Positions 1 through 6,450 are shown, counted from the stretch's first letter. The stretch is DNA of 9,551 nt from Candidatus Eiseniibacteriota bacterium (GCA_005893365.1 VBPB01000011.1:1-9551), one strand, 5' to 3'. Notes: generated by a model from the sequence alone, not told the origin. Program-made: numbers and translations.

Positions 1-787
1 GGGTGAACCCAACGCGGGTGAGCGCATCGTTCGAGTAGGCCGCCAGCTTGGCGTGCTCGTCCACGTCCAGGTCGCAGTAGAGCCCCACGTACACCTCGTG
101 CAGCGTCGTGCTGCCGTGGTTGGTGATCGTGAACTGCAGGCCGGCGATCCCGTCGTAGCCTTGTGCTGCGAACGCGTAGGTTTCCTGGTGGACCGAGAGC
201 CCCAGCGGCTGGTGCACCTCGCCGTCCGGGTAGACGTGCACCGCCTCGGGCTGGTCGTCGCTGTAGTCGGCGCTCAGCATCTGCTGGCCGATCAGCCCCA
301 AGTCCTCGTCGATCTCCCCGTCCCCGTCGTCGTCCTTGCCGTTGAGCAGCTCCTCGTCGATCTTCCCGTCGCCGTCGTCGTCCACGCCGCGCAGGCTGCC
401 GAACCGTCCATGCCAGGCCTCACGCACGGTGTCTTCCGGCGCCAGCGTGGGCCGGAACTCGAGCAGCGGTCCGCCCGAGACCCGCGGGCCCCCCAGCGGA
501 TCGATCGCCCCCACCCACAGCGCCGCGTAGTGCAGCAGTTCCTGGCCGCTCCCCTTCGGGTACTCGAACGACGGGTCGGAGGAGAGGTCCGGGAAGGGGT
601 TGCCCAGGATGCCGGCGTTGCTCACCCGCAGGTTGTACTTGCCGGCGATCAGCGCCGGTCCGCGGTCGAAGACGTCGACCCAGGCCCGGCACGGCGGGGC
701 GGCCAGGGCGAGCAGACCCAACGCCAGCAGCGGCGCCACGGTGAGGCGGCGCCCCCGTGCGACGAAACCGGACGGCCGAACCGACAT
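1..787 (-). CDS. Exported protein with tandem DDDGDG calcium-binding-like motifs (3' end beyond window)
   Basis: This gene reads leftward from an ATG at 787 and is still open at base 1, giving 262 residues without a stop. The N-terminus looks like a Sec signal peptide: basic residues to about position 14, a hydrophobic run at about 16-30 (LTVAPLLALGLLALAA), then PPCRA with probable cleavage near residue 35. Two acidic loops of the form DDDGDGxIDE start at residues 136 and 152, exactly 16 residues apart, and resemble EF-hand or thrombospondin type-3 calcium loops. The rest (YNLRVSNAGILGNPF, ELLHYAALWVGA, a beta-rich part near 200-245) resembles large secreted proteins of FCB-type bacteria, but I cannot name a family. 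A weak AGGTG ribosome site precedes the ATG. It is probably secreted or surface-bound; the function and any C-terminal sorting signal lie outside the window. The gene call is firm, the role unknown. Confidence 0.85.
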   Translation of the reverse strand, partial: MSVRPSGFVARGRRLTVAPLLALGLLALAAPPCRAWVDVFDRGPALIAGKYNLRVSNAGILGNPFPDLSSDPSFEYPKGSGQELLHYAALWVGAIDPLGGPRVSGGPLLEFRPTLAPEDTVREAWHGRFGSLRGVDDDGDGKIDEELLNGKDDDGDGEIDEDLGLIGQQMLSADYSDDQPEAVHVYPDGEVHQPLGLSVHQETYAFAAQGYDGIAGLQFTITNHGSTTLHEVYVGLYCDLDVDEHAKLAAYSNDALTRVGFT

Positions 788-863
788 GCGCACCTGCTGG
801 CCTGGTGGCGGGCGGCGGTGAGGGGACGGCAGGGGGCCCTGCCAGACGCCGCCGCAAACAGGG

Positions 864-892
864 AGTTTATCAAGGGCATCGGCCGCTTGAAA
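864..892 (-). promoter_or_regulatory. Candidate promoter of the leftward exported-protein gene
   Basis: Read on the minus strand, an extended -10 TGA-TAAACT has its hexamer at 869-864. A poor -35, TTTCAA, sits 17 bases upstream at 892-887. Transcription would start near 857, giving a leader of about 70 bases. That leader contains a perfect 7-bp hairpin at 828-843 (GGCAGGG, loop GG, CCCTGCC). The -35 occupies the same six base pairs as the -35 of the divergent pabB promoter. This is inference from motif and spacing only. Confidence 0.35.
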
Positions 893-915
893 CATGGCCG
901 CGCGGCACCTACCTT
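887..915 (+). promoter_or_regulatory. Candidate sigma-70 promoter of pabB, possibly leaderless
   Basis: TTGAAA at 887-892 and TACCTT at 910-915 are separated by 17 bases. The expected start point, about seven bases past the -10, is base 922, which is the A of the pabB ATG. There is no convincing Shine-Dalgarno sequence before that ATG (only GATGGG directly next to it), which fits a leaderless message. The motifs are seen in the sequence; leaderless initiation is inference. Confidence 0.45.
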
Positions 916-921
916 GATGGG

Positions 922-2349
922 ATGGAGTTCTATTCCGCGCTGCCGCTGGCCGAAGAGATCGAGATCGGCGACCCGCTCGCCGCCGCGCGCTCGCTGACGT
1001 GGCTGCCGCATCCGTTCCTGCTGCACTCGGCGGCCTCCAGCGACCGGGCGCGCTGGTCGTTCTTCGGCGCCGACCCGTTCGCGGTCTTTGCCGGCGAGCA
1101 CTACGACGACGCGCGCGCGATGTGGCGCGCGCTGCACGAGCAGACGCTGGCCAGCGATCCGGGGCCCACGCTGGTCCCGTTCACGGGCGGCGTGGTGGGT
1201 TACTGGGCGTACGACTTCGGGCGCCGCTTCGAGCGGCTGCCGGGGCTGGCCGTGGACGACCTCGGCCTGCCCGACGTGATGCTCGCCTTCTACGACGTGG
1301 TCGGCGCCTTCGACCACGAGACCCGCCAGTGCTGGCTCTTCTCCAGCGGCATGCCGCTCGAGCGCGACATCCGGGCCGGGCGGGCGCGCGATCGGCTGGC
1401 GATGTTCGTGGACCTGCTCTCGGCCGGACGGCGCAGCACCGCGCGGCTCCCGGCGGTCCGCGAGCAGCTCGTCCATCCGCGCTCCACCTTCACGCCCGAC
1501 GGCTACCGCGCGGCGGTCGAACGGGTCAAGGAGCACATCCGCGCCGGCGACATCTTCCAGGCGAACCTCTCGCAGCGCTGGTCGCTCCCGGTGGGGGCGC
1601 TCGATGCGACCACGCTGGCGCTGGCGCTCACCGAAGCGCTCGACCTCCACTCCCCGGCGCCGTACGCGGCGTTCCTGGGCGCTCCCGACCACGCGCTGGC
1701 CTCGGCCAGCCCGGAGCGCTTCCTCGAGCTGCGCGGGCGGCGGGTCGAGACCCGGCCGATCAAGGGCACGCGCCCCCGCGGCGCCGACGCCGCCGAGGAC
1801 GCGCGGCTTAGGGAGGAACTGTCGGAGAGCCCCAAGGACCGGGCCGAGAACGTGATGATCGTGGATGTGCTGCGCAACGACCTGGGGCGGGTGTGCGAGA
1901 CCGGCTCGGTCGAGCTGGACGAGCTGTGCGCGCTCGAGACCTTCCCGCAGGTGTTCCACTTGACCTCGACCATCACCGGCCTCCTGCGCGCGGACCGTGA
2001 TGCCTTCGACCTGCTGCACGCCTGCTTCCCCGGCGGCTCGATCACCGGCGCCCCCAAGATCCGGGCGATGGAGATCATCGAATCCCTGGAGCCCAAGCGG
2101 CGCCACCTCTACACCGGCAGCATCGGCTACATCGACTGGGACGGCGACGCGGACTGGAACATCGCCATCCGCACCGCCCTGGTGACCCCCGAGGCGGTGC
2201 ACTTCTCGGCCGGGGGCGGCATCACCGCGGATTCCGACGCCGAGGCCGAGTACCGAGAGACCTTGGACAAGGCCGAAGGGCTGCGCCTGGCGCTCGAGCG
2301 CGTCCTCGGTCCGATCCGACTCGCACCGGCGATGGCGGATCACGCGTGA
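922..2349 (+). CDS. pabB: Aminodeoxychorismate synthase component I
   Basis: This 475-residue protein is the chorismate-binding subunit that converts chorismate plus ammonia to 4-amino-4-deoxychorismate, the first committed step to p-aminobenzoate and folate. Motifs appear in family order: GGVVGYWAYD (89-98) in the N-terminal half, DIFQANLSQR (210-219), PIKGT with Lys281, DVLRNDLGR (315-323), GGSITGAPK (371-379) and GGGITADSD (431-439). Lysine in PIKGT marks PabB; anthranilate synthase TrpE has alanine there. The length matches typical PabB. The ATG at 922 was chosen because the homologous part (MEFYSALPL) begins there and the open frame upstream is low-quality sequence overlapping the promoter. 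The stop overlaps the pabC start. The partner glutaminase PabA is not in this window, so it must be encoded elsewhere or free ammonia is used. The assignment over TrpE or a salicylate/isochorismate enzyme is strong because pabC follows. Confidence 0.94.
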   Translation: MEFYSALPLAEEIEIGDPLAAARSLTWLPHPFLLHSAASSDRARWSFFGADPFAVFAGEHYDDARAMWRALHEQTLASDPGPTLVPFTGGVVGYWAYDFGRRFERLPGLAVDDLGLPDVMLAFYDVVGAFDHETRQCWLFSSGMPLERDIRAGRARDRLAMFVDLLSAGRRSTARLPAVREQLVHPRSTFTPDGYRAAVERVKEHIRAGDIFQANLSQRWSLPVGALDATTLALALTEALDLHSPAPYAAFLGAPDHALASASPERFLELRGRRVETRPIKGTRPRGADAAEDARLREELSESPKDRAENVMIVDVLRNDLGRVCETGSVELDELCALETFPQVFHLTSTITGLLRADRDAFDLLHACFPGGSITGAPKIRAMEIIESLEPKRRHLYTGSIGYIDWDGDADWNIAIRTALVTPEAVHFSAGGGITADSDAEAEYRETLDKAEGLRLALERVLGPIRLAPAMADHA

Positions 2350-3224
2350 CCCGGGCGGCACGGGCGGCCCGGCCGCCCGACCGCACCGTCTGGATCGACG
2401 GCCGCCTGTGCCGCGGCGGCGAGGCCACCCTCTCGCTGTTCGACCGCGGCGCCCGTGACGGCGAGGGCCTGTTCGAGACGCTGCGCGTCGATGACGGGCG
2501 GCCGTTGCTGTGGGAGCGCCACATGGAGCGGCTGGTGCTCTCGGCGGCGGTGCTGGGCTTCCCGGTGCCCGCCTCGCCTCAGGCGCTGCGCGCGGCCCTG
2601 GACCAGGTGCTCGCCGCCCAAGGGCTGCGCGACGCCGTGGTCCGCATCACCGTCACGCGCGGGATCCCCGGCGGGCGCCCGACCCGCACCGGCGCCTGGC
2701 TCGACGCCGAGCCGCTCGCCGGCCGCCTGTGGCGCGGCACGCGCGCGGGGGCGGCGACGGTCGTCGTCTCCCGGCGGCCGTTCGCCCCGGGATCGCTCGG
2801 GGCGCACAAGACCACGAGCCGGCTCCCCTACCACCTGGCGCGCGAGGAGGCCCGGGTCGCGGGCGCGGACGAGGCCCTGCTGGTGAGCGAGGCCGGCGAG
2901 GTGCTGGAAGGGGCGGTGAGCAACGTCTTCGCGGTGATCGGCGGCGAGGTGATCACGCCGCCGCTTTCGACCGGCATCCTGCCGGGCATCACCCGCGAGA
3001 TCGTGCTGCGGCGCTGCGCGGCGCTCGGCCTCCCGGCGCGCGAGCGGACGCTGTCGCTCGCCGCCCTGCGATCGGGGACGGAGATGGTCCTCACCAACTC
3101 GGTGCAGGAGGTGGTCCCGGTGGCGGCCCTGGACGGGCACCCGATGCCCGGCCGCGAGGTGGCGGCACGGCTCGGGGCGGCCTACCGGCAGGCCGTGGCC
3201 GAGGCCCTCGCCGCGGATCGCTGA
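2346..3224 (+). CDS. pabC: Aminodeoxychorismate lyase (PLP class IV)
   Basis: This 292-residue class IV PLP enzyme is predicted to split 4-amino-4-deoxychorismate into p-aminobenzoate and pyruvate. Visible family marks are LFDRGARDGEGLFETLR (31-47), a WERHMERL stretch (56-63), the Schiff-base lysine K155 in AHKTTSRLPY, the glutamate of LEGAVSNVF (E188) that contacts the pyridine nitrogen in this fold, STGILPGITR (208-217) and the MVLTNS loop (247-252). The GTG start at 2346 overlaps the pabB stop (GTGA), so the two are almost certainly translationally coupled. Branched-chain or D-amino acid aminotransferases share the fold and cannot be excluded by motif alone, but coupling to pabB makes the lyase by far the best reading. 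It is somewhat longer than the roughly 270 residues usual for PabC because of a short disordered N-terminus rich in Ala and Arg. Confidence 0.92.
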   Translation: MTRAARAARPPDRTVWIDGRLCRGGEATLSLFDRGARDGEGLFETLRVDDGRPLLWERHMERLVLSAAVLGFPVPASPQALRAALDQVLAAQGLRDAVVRITVTRGIPGGRPTRTGAWLDAEPLAGRLWRGTRAGAATVVVSRRPFAPGSLGAHKTTSRLPYHLAREEARVAGADEALLVSEAGEVLEGAVSNVFAVIGGEVITPPLSTGILPGITREIVLRRCAALGLPARERTLSLAALRSGTEMVLTNSVQEVVPVAALDGHPMPGREVAARLGAAYRQAVAEALAADR

Positions 3225-3330
3225 GCCAGGCCCGCCGGGCATCGGGTGTCGGCCATACGGACGCTCTTGCGGCCGCGCCGGTTCGGCACGGGTGGGGCCC
3301 GGGCCCGCGCGGCGGGCGCGACTCGCAAAA

Positions 3331-3471
3331 GTCCTTGAGAAACCAAGGGGCCGGTCGACGCTCTAAAGGAGTAGCGCTCGTGGCATGTGCGATGCATCCA
3401 CCACGGGTGGGCCGAGCCGGAGACCCATGCCCCGCGCAGGGGACCGGCCAACTGTGTCCCCTTTCGGGCAC
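3331..3471 (+). promoter_or_regulatory. Candidate structured RNA leader upstream of the hydrolase gene
   Basis: Potential helices in order: CCTTG/CAAGG (3333-3337 with 3344-3348, loop AGAAAC). A closing 8-bp helix GGCCGGTC/GACCGGCC (3349-3356 with 3442-3449). Inside it, a hairpin CGCT/AGCG around an AAAGGAG sequence, a GCTCG/CGAGC helix (3376-3380 with 3413-3417) enclosing GCAT/ATGC and CCACC/GGTGG hairpins, and CCCC/GGGG (3430-3433 with 3439-3442). A GTGTCCC/GGGCAC hairpin follows near 3454-3471. I compared it from memory with cobalamin, TPP, FMN, SAM, c-di-GMP and T-box elements and recognise none. In GC-rich DNA such pairing can arise by chance, so confidence is low. Confidence 0.25.
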
Positions 3472-3497
3472 CCCGCTCAGCCCGCGGGCCCCGGCGT

Positions 3498-3508
3498 GAG
3501 GGTGTGAG
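3498..3508 (+). promoter_or_regulatory. Ribosome binding site fixing the hydrolase start
   Basis: GAGG at 3498-3501 ends seven bases before the ATG at 3509, within GTGAGGGTG. This supports the chosen start, with MAVKGGRLDF as the N-terminus. Confidence 0.6.
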
Positions 3509-4945
3509 ATGGCGGTCAAGGGCGGACGCCTGGATTTCCTCGCGCCCCATCTGCTGCGCAGCCAGCTCCTGCGTCCGGGCTTCGTGCGCCTGAGTCTCAA
3601 GATGGGCGCCGCGCAGCAGATGCCCGACTGGGCGCGGCTCCAGTTCACCAACGCCGGCGTGTCGCCCCGCGACCTCGACCGCGTCCTCGGGCGCATCACC
3701 AGCCTCGAGGCGTGGGTGGACGAGTGGGAGAGCCTGGGACGCGAGCACGAGCAGTGGGCCCGCGACGCGCTGGCGCTTGAGCACCCCGACCAGGCCGCCC
3801 GCCACTTCCTGGCCGCGTCGGCCGCCTACAACTTCGCCCAGTACGTGATCTTCCTCGACATCGGGCGCAAGCGCGCGCTCCACGAGGCCTGCGTGCGCGC
3901 CTACGCGCAGTCCGCCCCCCTGTTCGACCCGCCGGCTAGGGCCTTCACGGTCCCGTTCCGCCGCCACCAGCTCCAGGGCTACCTGCGGGTGCCCGACCGC
4001 CCGCGTCCCGCGCCGGTCGCGGTGATCTTCAACGGCACCAACGCGGTCAAGGAAGAGATGCACTGGTGGGCCGAGGCGCTGCTCGCGCGCGGGGTCGCGG
4101 TCATCACCTTCGACGGCCCGGGACTCGGCGCCACCTGGCCGCGCATGTCCATGGTGGCCGAGCCGCGCCCGGTGGGCGTGGCCATCCTCAACCAGATCGA
4201 GGCCACGCCCGAGCTGGACCCCGACGCGGTCGCGTTCTTCGGCATGAGCCTGGGCGGCTACCTGGCCATCCGCATGGCCACCCACGACACGCGCGTGCGC
4301 GCGGTGGCGGCGGTGAGCCCGCCCTACTCGGTCGACATCTACTGGAACGTGACGCTGGCCTCGCTGCGGCGCGAGCTGGCCGCCCTCTACGGCATCGAGG
4401 AGCACGAGATGGGCGCCTGGGTGGACCGCATCACGCTGGCCGGCGTGCTGCCCAAGCTGCGCTGCCCGCTGATGGTCGCGGGCGGCGGACGCGACCTGAT
4501 CACGCCCGGCACCGAGGCGTGGCGGATCTTCGAGGACGGGCGCTGCGACCGCGAGCTGGTTTACTACCCCAAGGGCGCCCACGACTGCTTCAACGTCCTC
4601 TCCGACCTGAGGCCGCGGATGGTCGGCTGGATCGCCCACCACCTGGAGCAGCATCGCGCGAGGCGCGCGGTGGCCGCCGAGGCCGGCGCGCGCGACGGCG
4701 CCTGGATGGCTGCCGAGGCGGTGGATCCCGATTTCGCCGACGCGCTGCGGGGCGAGCCCGGCCACCGCGTCTGGAACCGCGTGGCGGGAGCCGATGACGC
4801 CGCGTCGTTCGACGCCGCGGGCCAACGGCCGCCGCGCTGGCGCTGGCCCTGGTGGGACGGCGACTCGCGGGCGCTCGAGGTGGTGCACCGCCTCGCCCGC
4901 GCCGGCACCGAGGCCGCCTCGAGTTCGGGGCGCGCGACCCGCTGA
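3509..4945 (+). CDS. Alpha/beta hydrolase, FrsA / dihydropseudooxynicotine-hydrolase type
   Basis: This 478-residue protein is a serine-type alpha/beta hydrolase. A helical N-terminal domain (about 50-140, including SLEAWVDEWESLGREHEQWA and an aromatic DIGRKRALHEACVRAY helix) precedes the catalytic core. That order is typical of the group holding 2,6-dihydropseudooxynicotine hydrolase (a C-C bond hydrolase) and FrsA/DUF1100 esterases. The core shows NGTNAVKEEMHWW (175-187, oxyanion region), FDGPGLGATW (201-210), the nucleophile elbow GMSLGGY with S247, the acid D329 in GGGRD and H358 in GAHDC, so the triad is complete. From about residue 384 there is a roughly 95-residue tail, Ala/Arg-rich and then tryptophan-rich (RWRWPWWDGD), that the family normally lacks. 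No signal peptide, so cytoplasmic. The substrate cannot be read from sequence. It follows pabC by 284 bases and ends convergent to the cyclase gene. Confidence 0.88.
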   Translation: MAVKGGRLDFLAPHLLRSQLLRPGFVRLSLKMGAAQQMPDWARLQFTNAGVSPRDLDRVLGRITSLEAWVDEWESLGREHEQWARDALALEHPDQAARHFLAASAAYNFAQYVIFLDIGRKRALHEACVRAYAQSAPLFDPPARAFTVPFRRHQLQGYLRVPDRPRPAPVAVIFNGTNAVKEEMHWWAEALLARGVAVITFDGPGLGATWPRMSMVAEPRPVGVAILNQIEATPELDPDAVAFFGMSLGGYLAIRMATHDTRVRAVAAVSPPYSVDIYWNVTLASLRRELAALYGIEEHEMGAWVDRITLAGVLPKLRCPLMVAGGGRDLITPGTEAWRIFEDGRCDRELVYYPKGAHDCFNVLSDLRPRMVGWIAHHLEQHRARRAVAAEAGARDGAWMAAEAVDPDFADALRGEPGHRVWNRVAGADDAASFDAAGQRPPRWRWPWWDGDSRALEVVHRLARAGTEAASSSGRATR

Positions 4946-4952
4946 ACTCGCT

Positions 4953-4978
4953 CGGCCGGCGGAAGGCGCGTCCGGCCG
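4953..4978. terminator. Hairpin between convergent genes, possible bidirectional terminator
   Basis: CGGCCGG (4953-4959) pairs with CCGGCCG (4972-4978), a 7-bp stem with a 12-base loop. It lies in the 34 bases between the hydrolase stop (4945) and the cyclase stop (4980). There is no T-tract on either strand, so a classical intrinsic terminator is not shown; the position is the main support. Confidence 0.35.
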
Positions 4979-4979
4979 C

Positions 4980-5732
4980 CTACAACGTCTCGCGGCTGCG
5001 CACCCAGTCCGGCTCGTGCCGCCACGCCGTCCCGAACCGGCTCTGGTACATGCGCGTGTCGGCCTCGTCGAGCAGTAGGGCGGCACTGCTCTTGCCGTCC
5101 CACACCACGACGCCGTAGCTCAGCGTCGAATGCCGGGGCGAGCGGCGGAAGAAGTCCTGCGCCGCCCGCTGGGCCACGACTTCGGCGCCCGCGCGGTCGG
5201 AGACCAGCGTCATGACGAACTCGTCCCCGCCCACCCGGTAGGCGACGTCGGTGCCGAGGCGCGAGCAGGTGCGCAGCACCGCCCCCAGCAGGCGCAGCGT
5301 CTCGTCGCCCACCGCGTGCCCGCTGTGGTCGTTGATGTCCTTGAACTTGTCGATGTCCATGTAGAGCAGCGCGATCGGCACCTCGATGCGCTGCGAGAGC
5401 TGGAGCGCCCGCGGCAGGTCGCGCTCCAGCGCGCGGCGGTTGCCGAGGCCGGTCAGCGGGTCGGTGAGGGTCAGCCGCTCGAGCTGGGCCAGGTGGCGCG
5501 CGGTGGAGCGCTGCTCGCGGCGGATGAGGGTGATGATCCACCACCCCAGCACCAGCGTGAGCCCCGAGACGGTGAGCTCGCCTTCGACCTCGCGGGGCCG
5601 GTGCGGCCAGCCGCCGTCCACGTAGTAGCCGACCAGCCATGGGACCGCCGCCACCAGCAGGATGAAGACCGCCGGAAGGACGAGCAACCTGTGCGGGGGG
5701 ATGCCGCCGGAAGGGTCGTGGTCCGGACGCAT
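4980..5732 (-). CDS. Membrane-anchored diguanylate cyclase (GGDEF)
   Basis: This 250-residue protein should make cyclic di-GMP from two GTP. Two hydrophobic helices (about 15-38 and 53-71) flank a short loop of about 14 residues, too small for a sensor domain. A brief linker then leads to a GGDEF domain starting at DPLTGLGNRR (91-100). Catalytic features are intact: MDIDKFKDIND (125-135) with metal ligand D126, GHAVGDE (138-144), and RVGGDEF (166-172). The end reads LLDEADTRMYQSRFG, as usual. The inhibitory I-site RxxD is not intact: the slot three before D162 holds Leu159, with Arg158 one place off. The ATG at 5732 follows AAGGAG at short spacing (2 bases) and places the first helix sensibly; the longer in-frame extension upstream would cross its own promoter. 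It is convergent with the hydrolase and divergent from the acetyltransferase. The input signal is unknown. Confidence 0.92.
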   Translation of the reverse strand: MRPDHDPSGGIPPHRLLVLPAVFILLVAAVPWLVGYYVDGGWPHRPREVEGELTVSGLTLVLGWWIITLIRREQRSTARHLAQLERLTLTDPLTGLGNRRALERDLPRALQLSQRIEVPIALLYMDIDKFKDINDHSGHAVGDETLRLLGAVLRTCSRLGTDVAYRVGGDEFVMTLVSDRAGAEVVAQRAAQDFFRRSPRHSTLSYGVVVWDGKSSAALLLDEADTRMYQSRFGTAWRHEPDWVRSRETL

Positions 5733-5810
5733 GGCTCCTTGGCAGCGGGCCCAAGCCGCTGCGGCGACCGGGCCCACCGCGGCGCGCCGGGGATCGGGCG
5801 CCGCGAGGCC

Positions 5811-5839
5811 AGCATAGGACCCGCTCCAGACGCGGTCAA
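5811..5839 (-). promoter_or_regulatory. Sigma-70-type promoter of the diguanylate cyclase gene
   Basis: On the minus strand TTGACC (5839-5834) and TATGCT (5816-5811) are 17 bases apart, the best -35/-10 pair in the window. The start would be near 5804, giving a leader of about 70 bases. That leader can form a hairpin of GGGCCC (5747-5752) with GGGCCC (5770-5775), with GCCGC/GCGGC-type pairing inside, ending shortly before the AAGGAG ribosome site. Confidence 0.6.
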
Positions 5840-5930
5840 CGCGCGGGGCGCGCGGGGCATGCGCTCGCCGCGCGCGGCGTGGAGGCGCGGTCGCGCCGCC
5901 TGGGCGGCGGTGCCGCGACCGCGCCAAACC

Positions 5931-5939
5931 TGCTAATCT
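5931..5939 (+). promoter_or_regulatory. Extended -10 promoter of the acetyltransferase-oxygenase pair
   Basis: TGC-TAATCT forms an extended -10 with the hexamer at 5934-5939. No good -35 is present 16-18 bases upstream (TGCCGC at 5911-5916). Transcription would start near 5946, about 31 bases before the ATG. Confidence 0.4.
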
Positions 5940-5976
5940 GCTGGCGATTTCGCACGCACGCCGCCCGGAGACCCCG

Positions 5977-6450
5977 ATGCCTGGAACTGAGACCGGAACC
6001 CGCATCCGCCCGCTGGACGAGCTGGACATCGACGCCATCGTGCGCATCGACGAGCGCATCAGCGGCATCTACCGTCCCGAGATCTGGGAGCAGCGGGTGG
6101 GCTTCTACCTGCGCCGCGACCCCGGCGCCTCGCAGGTGGCCGAGGCCGGCGGCAAGGTGGTCGGCTTCATGCTCGGCGACCTCAGGGCCGGCGAGTTCGG
6201 GCTCGAAGAGCCGAGCGGTTGGATCGAGCGCTTCGGCATCGACCCGGACCAGCGCGGGAAGGACCTCGGCCGGCAGATGTTCGCCGCGATGGTGGCCCAC
6301 TTCCAGGCCGGCGGGGCGCGCAGCGTGCGCACGCTGGTGGACCGGAAGGACGAGGGCGTCGCCGGCTTCCTGCGCGCGCTCGGCCTGAGCCCGTCCCCGC
6401 TCGAGGCGCTCGAGATGCGGTTGGACGCGAAACCGACGGAGTCGCGATGA
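5977..6450 (+). CDS. GNAT-family N-acetyltransferase
   Basis: This 157-residue protein has the GNAT (acetyl-CoA-dependent acyltransferase) layout. An N-terminal strand and helix (TRIRPLDELDIDAIVRIDERISG, 8-30) are followed by strands around KVVGFMLGDL (60-69). Motif A is ERFGIDPDQRGKDLGRQMF (84-102), then a strand SVRTLVD (116-122) and a C-terminal FLRALGLSPSPLEALEMRL (131-149). In motif A the usual first glycine of RGKGxG is Asp96, leaving RGKDLG; the second glycine (G98) is kept. It has a good GGAG ribosome site (5967-5970) six bases before the ATG. Its last four bases, ATGA, contain the start of the next gene, so the two are coupled. The substrate is unknown; the partner suggests a role tied to the oxygenase or to its CoA-linked substrate. 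It could instead modify a protein or small amine. Confidence 0.88.
   Translation: MPGTETGTRIRPLDELDIDAIVRIDERISGIYRPEIWEQRVGFYLRRDPGASQVAEAGGKVVGFMLGDLRAGEFGLEEPSGWIERFGIDPDQRGKDLGRQMFAAMVAHFQAGGARSVRTLVDRKDEGVAGFLRALGLSPSPLEALEMRLDAKPTESR

Larger units (their letters stand above)
3225..3508. other. Intercistronic gap between pabC and the hydrolase gene
   Basis: These 284 bases have no convincing gene. Only three TA dinucleotides occur and none forms a TAnnnT hexamer, so I see no housekeeping promoter; the hydrolase is probably read from pabBC or uses another sigma factor. The gap has a 12-base palindrome made of two GGGCCC units (3295-3306) and then a lower-GC segment (about 3321-3400) that can fold into several helices, listed separately. 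A short GTG frame (3380-3499) with a good AAAGGAG upstream has atypical codon use and is not called. Confidence 0.6.

Noticed and set aside
1..787. Lipoprotein signal for the left exported protein (Cys near residue 33)
   Set aside because: The residues before the Cys are A-P-P rather than a lipobox such as L-A-G, so ordinary signal peptidase I cleavage is more likely.
922..2349. Anthranilate synthase component I (TrpE)
   Set aside because: The PIKGT lysine (K281), the DIFQANLSQR motif and the coupled pabC all point to PabB.
649..2361. Long minus-strand open frame (570 codons) antisense to pabB
   Set aside because: It is the mirror of strongly motif-supported PabB. Its product is a low-complexity Arg/Gly/Val-rich sequence with no domain, as expected from G/C-rich third positions.
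3331..3471. Cobalamin riboswitch, suggested by GAGCCGGAGACC near 3413-3424
   Set aside because: The GCCACTG box and the other conserved core elements are missing, and the downstream gene is not a B12 gene. The match is a short coincidence.
3380..3499. Possible 39-residue GTG-started peptide before the hydrolase, with AAAGGAG eight bases upstream
   Set aside because: About 30 percent of its third positions are A or T, unlike all neighbouring genes. It has no recognisable motif, and the AAAGGAG can be explained as part of a hairpin.
3182..5086. Long minus-strand open frame (634 codons) antisense to the hydrolase and crossing the gap
   Set aside because: The product is rich in His, Arg, Val and Gln with no family motif, and it crosses two gene ends. 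The plus-strand hydrolase has a full catalytic triad.
4980..6068. A longer, 362-codon form of the cyclase starting at 6068
   Set aside because: It would overlap the acetyltransferase gene and its own promoter, and the added N-terminus is low-complexity Arg/Ala sequence. The ATG at 5732 has an AAGGAG and precedes the first membrane helix.
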